64,000 bases of DNA from Ferruginibacter sp. (lineage in GTDB: Bacteria > Bacteroidota > Bacteroidia > Chitinophagales > Chitinophagaceae). Made by a program: the position numbers and the translations under genes. This document shows positions 48,304 to 56,661 of this stretch, in pieces. The notes beneath the pieces are model-generated. The model saw only the letters and a list, made by a program, of their open reading frames with translations. It made no database searches and was not told the origin of the DNA. Positions within the stretch are counted from its first letter, which is position 1. Every line of letters starts with the position of its first letter. Where the stretch lies: the NCBI GenBank assembly GCA_014379625.1, contig JACMLJ010000058.1, positions 19,702-83,701 on the forward strand. Reading direction: 5' to 3'.

Positions 48304-48333
48304 AAAATAATCGAATAAATAAAAAACCATTTT

Positions 48334-49083
48334 ATGATACGCTGTATATTAATCGACGATGAAAATCATAGTCTTGAAATGACTGAATGGCTGTTAAAAA
48401 CTTATTGCCCTGATGTAATTATTGAGGCCATGTGCAATTCAGCAGAAAAAGGGATTGAAGCAATTAATAGATATAAGCCCGATGTCATATTCCTTGATAT
48501 TGAAATGCCACATATGAATGGCTTTGACATGCTGGAAAAATTTGATAAATTATTCTTTGATATTGTTTTTACAACTGCCTATGATCAGTTTGCTATAAAA
48601 GCTTTTAAATACAGCGCCCTGAATTATTTATTGAAACCCATTGATCCGGAGGACCTTAAAGAAACGATCCGAAGACTGGAAGCTAAGAAGGCGTCCCCCA
48701 CTAAAGAGCAGATCGACCTTTTGATGCAATCGGTAAAATCCAACAATAAACAACCGGTAAATCGCATTGCACTTACTACAGGCGATGGATTGATCTTTGT
48801 TACTACCAATGATATTATTTATTGCGAAGCCGAAAGCAATTATACCCATGTGGTTTTAAACAATGGAAAAAAAATAGTAGTATCAAAAGTCCTGAAGGAC
48901 ATTGATGAAACACTAAGTGGCCCTGACTTTTATCGTATTCACAATTCCTTTCTTATTAATATCAATGCCATCAGCAAATTTGTAAGGGGAGATGGTGGCT
49001 ATGTGGTGATGAGCAATGGAACAACTGTAGGCATATCACGCAGTCGTCGCCAGGAGTTTATGGAACTGTTTGAAAAATTTTAA
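48334..49083 (+). CDS. LytTR response regulator (module B)
   Basis: The receiver (1-120) has IRCILIDDE, Asp55 in VIFLDIEMP, FTTAYDQF and LLKPID. The LytTR domain (about 145-249) has DIIYCEAESNYTHVVL and FYRIHNSFLININAI. It follows the kinase gene by 30 nt and so is its partner. It is the best candidate to bind the three ACTCA-type paired repeats at 43490, 44644 and 49890 (inference from position). Confidence 0.95.
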   Translation: MIRCILIDDENHSLEMTEWLLKTYCPDVIIEAMCNSAEKGIEAINRYKPDVIFLDIEMPHMNGFDMLEKFDKLFFDIVFTTAYDQFAIKAFKYSALNYLLKPIDPEDLKETIRRLEAKKASPTKEQIDLLMQSVKSNNKQPVNRIALTTGDGLIFVTTNDIIYCEAESNYTHVVLNNGKKIVVSKVLKDIDETLSGPDFYRIHNSFLININAISKFVRGDGGYVVMSNGTTVGISRSRRQEFMELFEKF

Positions 49084-49102
49084 GAGCAAAACAATTTACT
49101 CT

Positions 49103-49639
49103 ATGAAATATGAAAGGTCATTAATTATTGAAGGCCCCCGGTTGCAACTGGTATGTTGCAACACAGAAATACTTGAAGCCGCATTAAGTAATGATGCGGA
49201 CCTTGCCGGATTACTGGGTATAAATATTCCGGAAAAATGGACGGTATTTGGGGAACCTGCTTTTCAATATGCCTATACCAAAATACAGGCCGGCGAAAAC
49301 ATGAAATGGTGGTGTTATTTCCCGGTTTTGAAAGCAGAAAATATGTTAGCAGGTAGCTGTGGCTATAAGGGTGAGCCACTAAACGGAGTTGTTGAAATTG
49401 GCTATGAAGTAGCAGAAAAATATCGTGGACTTGGGCTTGCAACAGAAATGGCCATGTTACTTGTAATGAATGCACTTAAGGATCCTGCTGTGCAGTGTGT
49501 ACAGGCGCACACACTTGCAACAGAGAATGAATCGGTAAGCGTTTTAAGAAAGTGTGGTTTTATTATGAGGGAAGAGGTGAATGATCCTGATGATGGAAAT
49601 TTATGGCGATGGGAGCTGGCCAAAAAGAAAGATAACTAA
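49103..49639 (+). CDS. GNAT acetyltransferase, RimJ/RimL-like
   Basis: The ATG at 49103 gives MKYERSLIIEGPRLQLV; an in-frame TTG at 49070 would overlap the regulator. The acetyl-CoA loop is in AEKYRGLGLATEMA and the late motif is ATENESVSVLRKCGF, typical of ribosomal-protein or small-molecule N-acetyltransferases of the RimL type. The substrate is unknown. It lies 20 nt after the LytTR regulator and is probably co-transcribed. Confidence 0.85.
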   Translation: MKYERSLIIEGPRLQLVCCNTEILEAALSNDADLAGLLGINIPEKWTVFGEPAFQYAYTKIQAGENMKWWCYFPVLKAENMLAGSCGYKGEPLNGVVEIGYEVAEKYRGLGLATEMAMLLVMNALKDPAVQCVQAHTLATENESVSVLRKCGFIMREEVNDPDDGNLWRWELAKKKDN

Positions 49640-49717
49640 AAAAATTGAGGTTGAATTGCCCCGCACTTTCCGCAGGATGCTGCTTATAAACGGGAACAAA
49701 TTGGCACTCCACAAATT

Positions 49718-49793
49718 GGGCCTTAAGCCCGGAATTTGATTTTGGCTAAAGCCTGAAATACATTTATTTCAATCACCGCCCTTCAGGGCGGTG
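49718..49793. repeat. Cluster of three small hairpins
   Basis: GGGC-CTTAA-GCCC (49718-49730), GGCT-AAA-GCC (about 49744-49753) and CACCGCCC-TTCA-GGGCGGTG (49774-49793, perfect). The CTTAAG/CTAAAG/CTTCAG centres are alike, as in a composite REP-type repeat. They lie between convergent-free intergenic DNA after the acetyltransferase gene. Confidence 0.7.
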
Positions 49794-49889
49794 CAATTGA
49801 ATATACTATCCTTAACTTAATACTCTAACTACCCAGACTTTTTTTTAAGTACAGGTAACCCCGATACATTTAAAAGCTATCCGTCACAC

Positions 49890-49952
49890 ACTCAAAATAA
49901 TCACCAACTACTCATTCTTCAAACAAATGCTGCAGGACGCACAATAGTTTTG
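49890..49952 (+). promoter_or_regulatory. Candidate LytTR operator and promoter, class B site 3
   Basis: ACTCAAAATAA at 49890 and ACTCA at 49910-49914, offset 20 bp. The -7 element TAGTTTTG lies at 49945-49952, 31 nt after the second repeat and 20 nt before the ATG at 49972. Confidence 0.72.
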
Positions 49953-49971
49953 GTATATAAAATCTTAAGCA

Positions 49972-50133
49972 ATGAAAAAATTAAAATCTATAACTGTCAT
50001 TTTATTGATATCTGTGCTGTTTATGTTACACAAGGGATTTACGGCACCCGGAGAGTCAGGAACTGTTTATACGATTGATTATTTCAGTCTCCAAGGGCTT
50101 TTAGAAAATTCAATATTACTTAACCCTTTTTAA
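49972..50133 (+). CDS. 53-residue exported peptide, first gene of a LytTR-linked operon
   Basis: The frame reads MKKLKSITVILLISVLFMLHKGFTA and then about 28 residues (PGESGTVYTIDYF...NSILLNPF). The first 25 residues are a clear signal peptide with FTA as a possible cleavage site. The start is 20 nt after a -7 element with a class B operator, and the stop is 8 nt before the hydrolase gene. I recognise no family. It could be a secreted peptide signal, a small envelope protein, or the remnant of a longer exported protein. Confidence 0.65.
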   Translation: MKKLKSITVILLISVLFMLHKGFTAPGESGTVYTIDYFSLQGLLENSILLNPF

Positions 50134-50141
50134 CGGATAAT

Positions 50142-51020
50142 ATGAAGGCAGTGGCTGAATGGTTAGACAAGAACGAATATCCTTTTGTTTCAAATTATTT
50201 CACGGTAAATAATACACAGCAGCATTATATTGATGTGGGTACGGGTGAAACCTTATTGTTTGTTCATGGAACCCCATCCTGGAGTTTCGATTTTCGCAAG
50301 CTGATTAAAGAGTTATTGCAGCAATACAGATGCATTGCAGTTGATCATATTGGCTTTGGATTGTCGGGCAAGCCGGCAGACTATGACTACAGTACACAAA
50401 ATCATGGTAAAACTTTAGAAGCATTCATTGATCACCTGCAGTTAAAAAATATTTCATTGGTACTTCATGATTTTGGCGGCCCCATTGGTTTTGATTATGC
50501 ATTGAAGAACCCCGAAAACATTAGCCGGATAATTGTATTGAATTCATGGTTATGGGATAGTGGGGCTGAACCGGGTTTTGCCAAATTAAAAAAAATATTA
50601 AAGAGCCCTTTATTGCCTTTCCTGTACCGTAATTTTAATTTTTCAGCAAGATATTTATTACCGGCATCCTTTGGTGAACATAAATTGCCGGCAAAAATAC
50701 TGCAGCAATACATAAAGCCTTTCAATAAAAGATCAGAAAGAACCGGCCCTCTTGCATTCGCAAGATCTTTAGTAAATGACCAGCGATGGTTTGAGGAATT
50801 ATGGATGCAAAGATCCGTATTGAACACAAAGCCAATGCTATTTATATGGGGTATGAAGGATAAATTCATTACCGGCAATTATCTTGATAAATTCATTAGC
50901 GGCTTTTCAAATTCATTTGTAAAAAAACTGGATACCTGTGGCCATTTCCCGCAGGAAGAATGTGCTGATGAAGTAACGCAGTCTATAAAATATTTTCTCA
51001 CAAAAGACAATCAAATATGA
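50142..51020 (+). CDS. Alpha/beta hydrolase resembling haloalkane dehalogenases
   Basis: The oxyanion motif is VHGTPSWSFDFR, the nucleophile is Asp110 in LVLHDFGGPIGF, and the late His is in TCGHFPQEE. An Asp nucleophile and the HGxPSW motif fit haloalkane dehalogenase or epoxide hydrolase relatives, but the Trp after the nucleophile (HDWG) is Phe and the halide-binding Asn is Thr, so dehalogenase activity is doubtful. The stop overlaps the next gene by 4 nt (ATGA). It is cytoplasmic. Confidence 0.85.
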   Translation: MKAVAEWLDKNEYPFVSNYFTVNNTQQHYIDVGTGETLLFVHGTPSWSFDFRKLIKELLQQYRCIAVDHIGFGLSGKPADYDYSTQNHGKTLEAFIDHLQLKNISLVLHDFGGPIGFDYALKNPENISRIIVLNSWLWDSGAEPGFAKLKKILKSPLLPFLYRNFNFSARYLLPASFGEHKLPAKILQQYIKPFNKRSERTGPLAFARSLVNDQRWFEELWMQRSVLNTKPMLFIWGMKDKFITGNYLDKFISGFSNSFVKKLDTCGHFPQEECADEVTQSIKYFLTKDNQI

Positions 51021-51358
51021 AAAAAAGAATGTCGTCGGTAATGATCATGTACCTGTTATTTGCTATAGCAGGGGCCCTTGTGCCATGGTATTTTAATGTA
51101 CAACAAATGCTTTATGGTGAGGAGCCATTTACAATGTTAAACTGGCTAAAAGCGGGCATGGCTAATCCTTTCACGAGTTCTATCACAACCGATTTCTTAA
51201 TTGGTACCACACCGGTGCTTATATGGATGATGATTGAAGGAAAAAGACTTAAAATGAAATGGTTATGGATTTACTTTATATTGACTTTTTTAATTGCTTT
51301 TGCATTTACCTGCCCTTTGTTTCTTTTTAACAGGGAAAGAAAAATGGCTTATATGTGA
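51017..51358 (+). CDS. DUF2834 membrane protein
   Basis: A 113-residue protein with three hydrophobic helices (about 8-26, 62-77 and 84-103). The pattern ...GALVPWYFN...GMANPFTSSITTDFLIG...EGKRLKMKW matches DUF2834. It overlaps both neighbours by 4 nt, so translation is coupled. Function unknown. Confidence 0.75.
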   Translation: MKKRMSSVMIMYLLFAIAGALVPWYFNVQQMLYGEEPFTMLNWLKAGMANPFTSSITTDFLIGTTPVLIWMMIEGKRLKMKWLWIYFILTFLIAFAFTCPLFLFNRERKMAYM

Positions 51359-51681
51359 TTACAGGTAGTTTTATGCAAACAGGAGGCGTTGCCTTTTTAA
51401 TACCTCTTCTGTCACCCTTTTTTATCGGCAGCCTTGTATTAGCAAAGGGTCTTAAAAAGCAATTGCTGATCTCAAAAACATCAGGATACATATTCATTGC
51501 TGCATTTTTAGTTGGACTTTTCGGTGCGGTAATTCTAAGTAAAATTTTGGAGTACCAGTTACCTGGCCTCACTTTAACAGTACTTGGCTTGTTTGCTATT
51601 GGGCAGTCATTGATAGGGCTGGAATTACTGAATTTTTCAAAAAAAATGAACTTAAGGTTTGCAACACTTGCTCAATGCTAA
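51355..51681 (+). CDS. Small polytopic membrane protein
   Basis: The GTG at 51355 overlaps the preceding stop (GTGA); an ATG at 51373 is an alternative. The 108 residues carry three hydrophobic segments (about 12-30, 45-62 and 70-92). I do not recognise a family. It stands between the DUF2834 gene and the cyclase gene. Confidence 0.65.
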   Translation: MITGSFMQTGGVAFLIPLLSPFFIGSLVLAKGLKKQLLISKTSGYIFIAAFLVGLFGAVILSKILEYQLPGLTLTVLGLFAIGQSLIGLELLNFSKKMNLRFATLAQC

Positions 51682-51766
51682 ACAAATTTATCAAAGCTGA
51701 GAAAGAAGAGCGGCACGGCAGTTTTAATTTTAATTATAGTATTAAAGCAGATCCAGGAACAATAAC

Positions 51767-53059
51767 ATGGATAATTTATTTCATAAACAATTTAAAGGAG
51801 AGTTTCTGTTACGCGAAAAATTGCGGACAAGTATCCTTGCTAAGATCTTCTTTGCCGGATCAATACTGGCAAGCCTCAACTTTTTTTTATTTGGTAATAA
51901 TAATTCCGAAGCATTTAACCACAAGGCTCTTTTATATGTCATGATCTCCCTTTTTTCACCGGTATTATTTGAGTTATCATACCTGCTGTACATAAACCGG
52001 CACATAAAAAAAAACCTGCAGGCTATTCCCGCAATGGGTCAGTACCTCAATGCATTTATAGAAATTTCTTCTCCGGCAATAATCATGTTTTTATTGTCTG
52101 GCCAGTTTCATAACCCCGCCAGGATCCTGCAATTACCTATTTCTTATACTTATTTCATCTTTATCATTCTTTCCACACTCCGGCTAAACTTCAGGCTTAG
52201 TTTTTTTACTGGATTTGTAGCAGCTATTGAATTTTTTATGCTGAGTATTCATTTAACGCATAAGAGCAACGTAATGGAGCCCGGTTTGCCAGTAGTAGAA
52301 GATTACCTGATAGCTGCTGCTAAATCCCTTGCCCTCCTGTTAAGTGGTATAGGCGCTGCTTTTGTAGCCGGCCAGATCAGGAAAAGCATTAACCGTTCGC
52401 TGCAGGCCATTGAAAGAGAAAGTAAAATAGTCAACTTATTTGGCCAGCAAATTTCAAAGGAGATCGTAGATGAAATGATCAAAAATAATGGAACCGTTCA
52501 AAGTAAAATGATGAGGGTATGTATCATGTTTATTGATATAAGAAATTTTACCAATCATGTAGCAGATAAATCGCCTGCTGAAATAGTAAAATACCAGAAT
52601 GCATTTTTTTCAATTGTTGTAAATGCTGTAACAAAATACAAAGGCATTGTTAACCAGTTTTTAGGTGACGGCTGTATGGTAACATTTGGCGCCCCGGTTA
52701 CAGTAGAAAATTCCGGTGAAAACGCTGTACAGGCAGCGCTGGAAATACAACGCCAGTTAAATAAAGAAATTAAACTGGGTAATATACCGCCTACCAATAT
52801 CGGTGTAGGCATTCATATTGGCGATGCGGTTACAGGCAATATCGGCACAACAGAAAGGCAGCAATATTCCATCACCAGCAGTGTGGTAATACTTGCTGCA
52901 AGAATTGAACAACTGAACAAAGAATATAATTCGCAGATATTAGTTTCGGAAAATGTAATGGAAAGTATTCATAATACAACCGCCTCCCGTGCTGAATTTA
53001 TCAGTAAGGCAGACCTTAAAGGATGGAATAAGCCGGTGGGCATTTATAAAATTGTATAA
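51767..53059 (+). CDS. Membrane class III nucleotide cyclase homologue with altered active site
   Basis: Five or six membrane helices (about 25-205) precede a cyclase domain (about 245-425). The metal-binding Asp residues are present: Asp257 in FIDIRNF and Asp301 in FLGDGCMVTFG. The other key positions deviate: the purine Lys before FLGD is Gln (VNQF), the GD pair in the usual YTVIGD is Ser-Ser (YSITSS), and the Asn of VNLAAR is Ile (VILAAR), while the Arg is kept. So it may be slow, use another substrate, or be inactive. It closes the operon that starts with the 53-residue peptide. Confidence 0.82.
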   Translation: MDNLFHKQFKGEFLLREKLRTSILAKIFFAGSILASLNFFLFGNNNSEAFNHKALLYVMISLFSPVLFELSYLLYINRHIKKNLQAIPAMGQYLNAFIEISSPAIIMFLLSGQFHNPARILQLPISYTYFIFIILSTLRLNFRLSFFTGFVAAIEFFMLSIHLTHKSNVMEPGLPVVEDYLIAAAKSLALLLSGIGAAFVAGQIRKSINRSLQAIERESKIVNLFGQQISKEIVDEMIKNNGTVQSKMMRVCIMFIDIRNFTNHVADKSPAEIVKYQNAFFSIVVNAVTKYKGIVNQFLGDGCMVTFGAPVTVENSGENAVQAALEIQRQLNKEIKLGNIPPTNIGVGIHIGDAVTGNIGTTERQQYSITSSVVILAARIEQLNKEYNSQILVSENVMESIHNTTASRAEFISKADLKGWNKPVGIYKIV

Positions 53060-53236
53060 CAGGATAAAGTTACTCATCAGCATAATACATTGACGAAGAA
53101 CGCTAATGGAAGAACCCTTCAAATGACCCTTAGCATCTGGAATAAAAAGTGTAGCTATGCCTGTTAACAAAAAATGCATCAGGCCATTGAAACTTTTACC
53201 GGAAGATGGCAAAAGTATTTTACTGAGAAAATAAAA

Positions 53237-53258
53237 AGCTGCCCTTTTGAGACAGCTT
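53237..53258. repeat. Second copy of the IS1182-end palindrome core
   Basis: AGCTGCCCTTTTGAGACAGCT shares the 16-nt core GCCCTTTTGAGACAGC with 43423-43447. No transposase lies nearby; it may be a solo end, or a terminator-like hairpin for the cyclase operon. Confidence 0.5.
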
Positions 53259-53333
53259 CAATTCATCGCCATACTAACTATGCATCTGAATTCCGGATTG
53301 TACCGGGAATATCACGATAGCATTAGTGCAATT

Positions 53334-53519
53334 TTAAACATAATTCCTTCGGGAGGATATACTTTTTTTACGGCGTTGAATATTCCATAAGTCTACAGAA
53401 CTGAAAGATTTGTTTTGATCAAGATGTTCAAAAGCGAATGTTTCCTTAACTTCTTTTATCATCTTTTCCATTTCTTCTCTGCTTATTTCTATTTTCAACC
53501 TGTTTGTTACTTTTTCCAT
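53334..53519 (-). CDS. Small charged protein with a decayed paralogue nearby
   Basis: This 61-residue protein starts MEKVTNRLKIEISREEMEK, has a central helix KEVKETFAFEHLDQNKSFSSVDLWNIQRRKKS and a basic end. No signal or membrane segment is present. A second copy at 60678-60857 keeps the same reading and most residues, which supports the gene being real. Function unknown; the basic WNIQRRKKS end could bind nucleic acid (speculative). Confidence 0.65.
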   Translation of the reverse strand: MEKVTNRLKIEISREEMEKMIKEVKETFAFEHLDQNKSFSSVDLWNIQRRKKSISSRRNYV

Positions 53520-53748
53520 GATTATTTATTTTGTTTATGTTCCACAAAGAAAAGCAGTAGTGTAGTCATTAATAAGGACAATCTCGTGTTTGGTAGGTAT
53601 AAATTAGTAAATGACGGTTTTGTAAGTCAATTCGTAAGCCTAACAGAATTACAGCGGTAAAACACAACTTCTGTCAGCCTTAATTTTGGCAATGATAGCC
53701 GCATACTTTACGTTACCCAGGCAGTGAGTATAAAAAGTGTAACCTGTC

Positions 53749-54894
53749 TTATTTAGTAATTGTCATAAAAAATTCCCGAATATCATCAGCAGTTTCTCCA
53801 GGGATCTCCCATTCAGAAAAATGACCACCCTTTTCCATTACCGTCCAACGCTGAACGTTGTAAAACCTTTCTGCCCATTCTCTTGGAGCAGGTACAGTTA
53901 TCCCATCACGAAGAGGCATTATAATTCCTGCTGGCGATTCTATTCGCCCGGTTAAACCGGGATCGAGCAAAAGTTCATGATAAAGCCTGATTGAAGCCGC
54001 ACCAGAACCCGTAAACCAATGTAGAGAAAGATTATCCAGTAATTTATCTCTGCCAAAACAGTTATCTACATTTCCTTCACAGTCACCCCATCTCTGAAAT
54101 TTTTCAATTATCCAGCTTGCTAATCCGGCAGGGGAATCGGCTAATGCCGGAGTGAAGGTTTCGGGCCGCAAGGCTTGCAGACTTGCATACGCAGTCTCTT
54201 TTTTTGCCCACGCCGCTACCTTATGCTGATAATTAATTTCCGCCTCACTTAAATTATTTGGCAAGGGATTTATAAATGGAGTAATTCCCGTTCTGTGAAT
54301 ACCGATCACATGTTCAGGATATGTAAGCCCAAATTGCTGTTGTACCAAGGCCCCCTGGTCTGAACCCCTCATTGCAAATTTTTTATAACCCAATTCATCT
54401 ACCATAAGTTTTTTCATCAATCCCGCAATTCGTGAAAAACTCATGCCATGAGTGGCGGGAATCTGGGAAAACGGGTAACCGGGTAATGATGCCGCAATCA
54501 CGTCAAAAGACGGTGTACCATCTTGCCTGGCTTCAGTAAGTAGCGGAATAATATCCAGTACCTGTACAAAACTGCTTGGCCACCCCTGCAATAATAATAA
54601 TGGAACAGGATTTTTGCCCTTACTGCCTGCATGGATAAAATGAATAATTGTGCCTTCAATTTCAGCGGTAAAATGGTCAAATAAATTAATTTTTCTTTCC
54701 CGTCGTCTCCAATCGTATTCAGTTGCCCAGTAATCAATCAATTCTTTCAAATATTTACCATCTGTGCCATCTTCCCAATTTGAGCTTTCTATTTCCGGTG
54801 CCCAACGGGTTTGCTTCAACCGGATTTTAAGAGCATTAATTTCCTTATCAGCTATATGTATAGTTATTGGTTTTACTGAATTTTTTTTGGCCAT
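53749..54894 (-). CDS. Epoxide hydrolase family protein
   Basis: The N-terminal EHN lid segment (about 8-115, IHIADKEINALKIRLKQTRW) and LLLLQGWPSSF oxyanion motif lead to the nucleophile Asp179 in MRGSDQGALVQQQ and a late catalytic His in EKGGHFSEWE, near residue 360. Such enzymes open epoxides with water, and relatives in bacteria act on varied substrates. It is the last gene of a minus-strand run that includes two serine hydrolases. Confidence 0.88.
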   Translation of the reverse strand: MAKKNSVKPITIHIADKEINALKIRLKQTRWAPEIESSNWEDGTDGKYLKELIDYWATEYDWRRRERKINLFDHFTAEIEGTIIHFIHAGSKGKNPVPLLLLQGWPSSFVQVLDIIPLLTEARQDGTPSFDVIAASLPGYPFSQIPATHGMSFSRIAGLMKKLMVDELGYKKFAMRGSDQGALVQQQFGLTYPEHVIGIHRTGITPFINPLPNNLSEAEINYQHKVAAWAKKETAYASLQALRPETFTPALADSPAGLASWIIEKFQRWGDCEGNVDNCFGRDKLLDNLSLHWFTGSGAASIRLYHELLLDPGLTGRIESPAGIIMPLRDGITVPAPREWAERFYNVQRWTVMEKGGHFSEWEIPGETADDIREFFMTITK

Positions 54895-54930
54895 AAATTT
54901 TCTAATTCAATTTCCGTCTCAGCTATGAGG

Positions 54931-55317
54931 TTATTTATTTCCTTTATAAATAGCAGTGGTATGTAATAACACAAACGCAAAATGAGCTATGGTTGCAATA
55001 TACCCCATGGGGACTGTTGCTGTTTCATAAAATACCTTAAACCAAACAAGGTTAGAAATCCCCAGCAAAGCATGTATTACCACTGCAATTTTAATAAAGA
55101 AAATTGGATCTGCAGATTTATGTTTGGCGAAAAGAGTAAATCCAAGCACCACTGCAAGGCAATGTGCTTCAAACCCGCCAATTACAACTACATTATTATA
55201 ATAGACTTTGCCAAATGGACCTTTGCCTGATAAATAACCTGCAAGGTCGGCCAGAGCAGCAATGCTGCCCATAACCATAAGAAAAATTCCGTCGATTTTT
55301 AAAATTAATTTTTTCAT
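54931..55317 (-). CDS. Four-helix membrane protein of unknown function
   Basis: The ATG at 55317 is preferred to the GTG two codons earlier. The 128 residues have four hydrophobic helices (about 8-28, 46-62, 72-92 and 102-120) with a His between helices 2 and 3. I do not recognise a family. It lies 36 nt upstream of the epoxide hydrolase gene in the same direction. Confidence 0.65.
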   Translation of the reverse strand: MKKLILKIDGIFLMVMGSIAALADLAGYLSGKGPFGKVYYNNVVVIGGFEAHCLAVVLGFTLFAKHKSADPIFFIKIAVVIHALLGISNLVWFKVFYETATVPMGYIATIAHFAFVLLHTTAIYKGNK

Positions 55318-55429
55318 TGTCACTTTTTTTGTGAGGGCGATTTTATATTGCTACCTGAATCTGGAAAATAAAACCAGATACAGCCTATCCTCCATGGCCT
55401 TAAGAGAATCCTGATAAAAAGATAAACAT

Positions 55430-56644
55430 CTAATTCACTACCACAGACATGATCTTATCCTTTAGCTCCATTACTTTATCAACCACCGGACCATCAACCA
55501 AAGTACCTGCATTGGTTGCAAAAAATATATAAACTCCCTGCGATGGAACGTAATACAAGCCGCAACCAGCGCCAATTCCAGATCCTCCATGACCGTAAGC
55601 CGTTACGCCATCAAACTTTAATGTGTACAGCCCCATACCATATATATCATTTCCATTTTTATCTTTCACCCAGGTTTTCATTTCAGTCATGGAAGCTGGC
55701 GATAATAGCTGGCCCGTGAATAAACCTTTGATGAAACCAACTGCATCACGTGGTGCGGCTATCATCCCATCATCGCCAATCATATTTGCCACATTGGTTT
55801 GCTGCATGATAGATACATTTTCAAGGCTGCTATTACTAAACCTGTCCAGGTAACTGTTAACGAGGTTTGGATAATGAGGATAATGTACATCGTTTCTATA
55901 AAATGTTTTTGATAACTGCAATGGCTGCAATATATTTTCGCTGATATATTTTGCATGATCACCGGTAATGGCATCAGCAATGATGGCCAGTAATTCATAG
56001 TTACTGTTGCGGTACCTGTATTTTGAGCCGGGTTCAAATTCAGACTTCTTACCATCTAAATAACTCATCAGTTTTTGGGTGCTTAACCTTTCGTTGGGAT
56101 GCTGAAGGATATAGGCCGAGTAATTAATGTCATCTGTGTATTCAGCCACACCGGAAGTATGATTCAGCAAATGCCTTACTGATATTTTATTTGCACCGGT
56201 TATATAATGCAGGTAAGGCTCCGGCAAATATTCACTGATCTTTGCATCAGGATTTATCAATCCCTTTTCCTTCAATTGTAAAATGGCAACAGCCATATAA
56301 GTTTTTGCAACACTCTGTAAATATTGCAAATGTCCCGGCTTCATCAATTGATTGGTTTCCAATTTAGCAAAGCCTGCGGTAGTTTCCCACCAGCCTTCTG
56401 TTTCTGAATAGAGTGCTATTGCAGCACCGGGTATTTGTTTTTTTGTAAATTCCTGCAGTATTTTTTGCAAGGTATCAGCTTTGGAATAATTTGTATTTAC
56501 AGGGCCCGTTGTACCCGGTTCATGAGTGGTGATATCCTGTGTGTACTTGCGGCAACTGCTCAATAAAATGAGTATTGTTAAAGTAGGCACAACATATTTT
56601 GTCAACAATTTTGTTTCATTAAAAAATTTGAGTGTGTATTTCAT
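55430..56644 (-). CDS. Serine hydrolase of the beta-lactamase/DD-peptidase class C type, lipoprotein
   Basis: The signal ends in the lipobox LLSSC (Cys31), so it is a lipoprotein. The active-site S-x-x-K is Ser111-Val-Ala-Lys114 in LQSVAKTYMA; the Y-x-N-like motif is YRNSNYELL, and the third motif is HGGSG. It resembles class C penicillin-recognising serine hydrolases and esterases; the substrate is unknown. It is paralogous to the gene at 57332 and follows the barrel gene at 56662 by 17 nt. Confidence 0.88.
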   Translation of the reverse strand: MKYTLKFFNETKLLTKYVVPTLTILILLSSCRKYTQDITTHEPGTTGPVNTNYSKADTLQKILQEFTKKQIPGAAIALYSETEGWWETTAGFAKLETNQLMKPGHLQYLQSVAKTYMAVAILQLKEKGLINPDAKISEYLPEPYLHYITGANKISVRHLLNHTSGVAEYTDDINYSAYILQHPNERLSTQKLMSYLDGKKSEFEPGSKYRYRNSNYELLAIIADAITGDHAKYISENILQPLQLSKTFYRNDVHYPHYPNLVNSYLDRFSNSSLENVSIMQQTNVANMIGDDGMIAAPRDAVGFIKGLFTGQLLSPASMTEMKTWVKDKNGNDIYGMGLYTLKFDGVTAYGHGGSGIGAGCGLYYVPSQGVYIFFATNAGTLVDGPVVDKVMELKDKIMSVVVN

Positions 56645-56661
56645 TTTTATTTTTTTATTTT

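Noticed and set aside
51675..51944. Open frame of 89 codons before the cyclase
   Set aside because: It overlaps the cyclase start by 178 nt, has no family resemblance, and the cyclase frame is clearly real.
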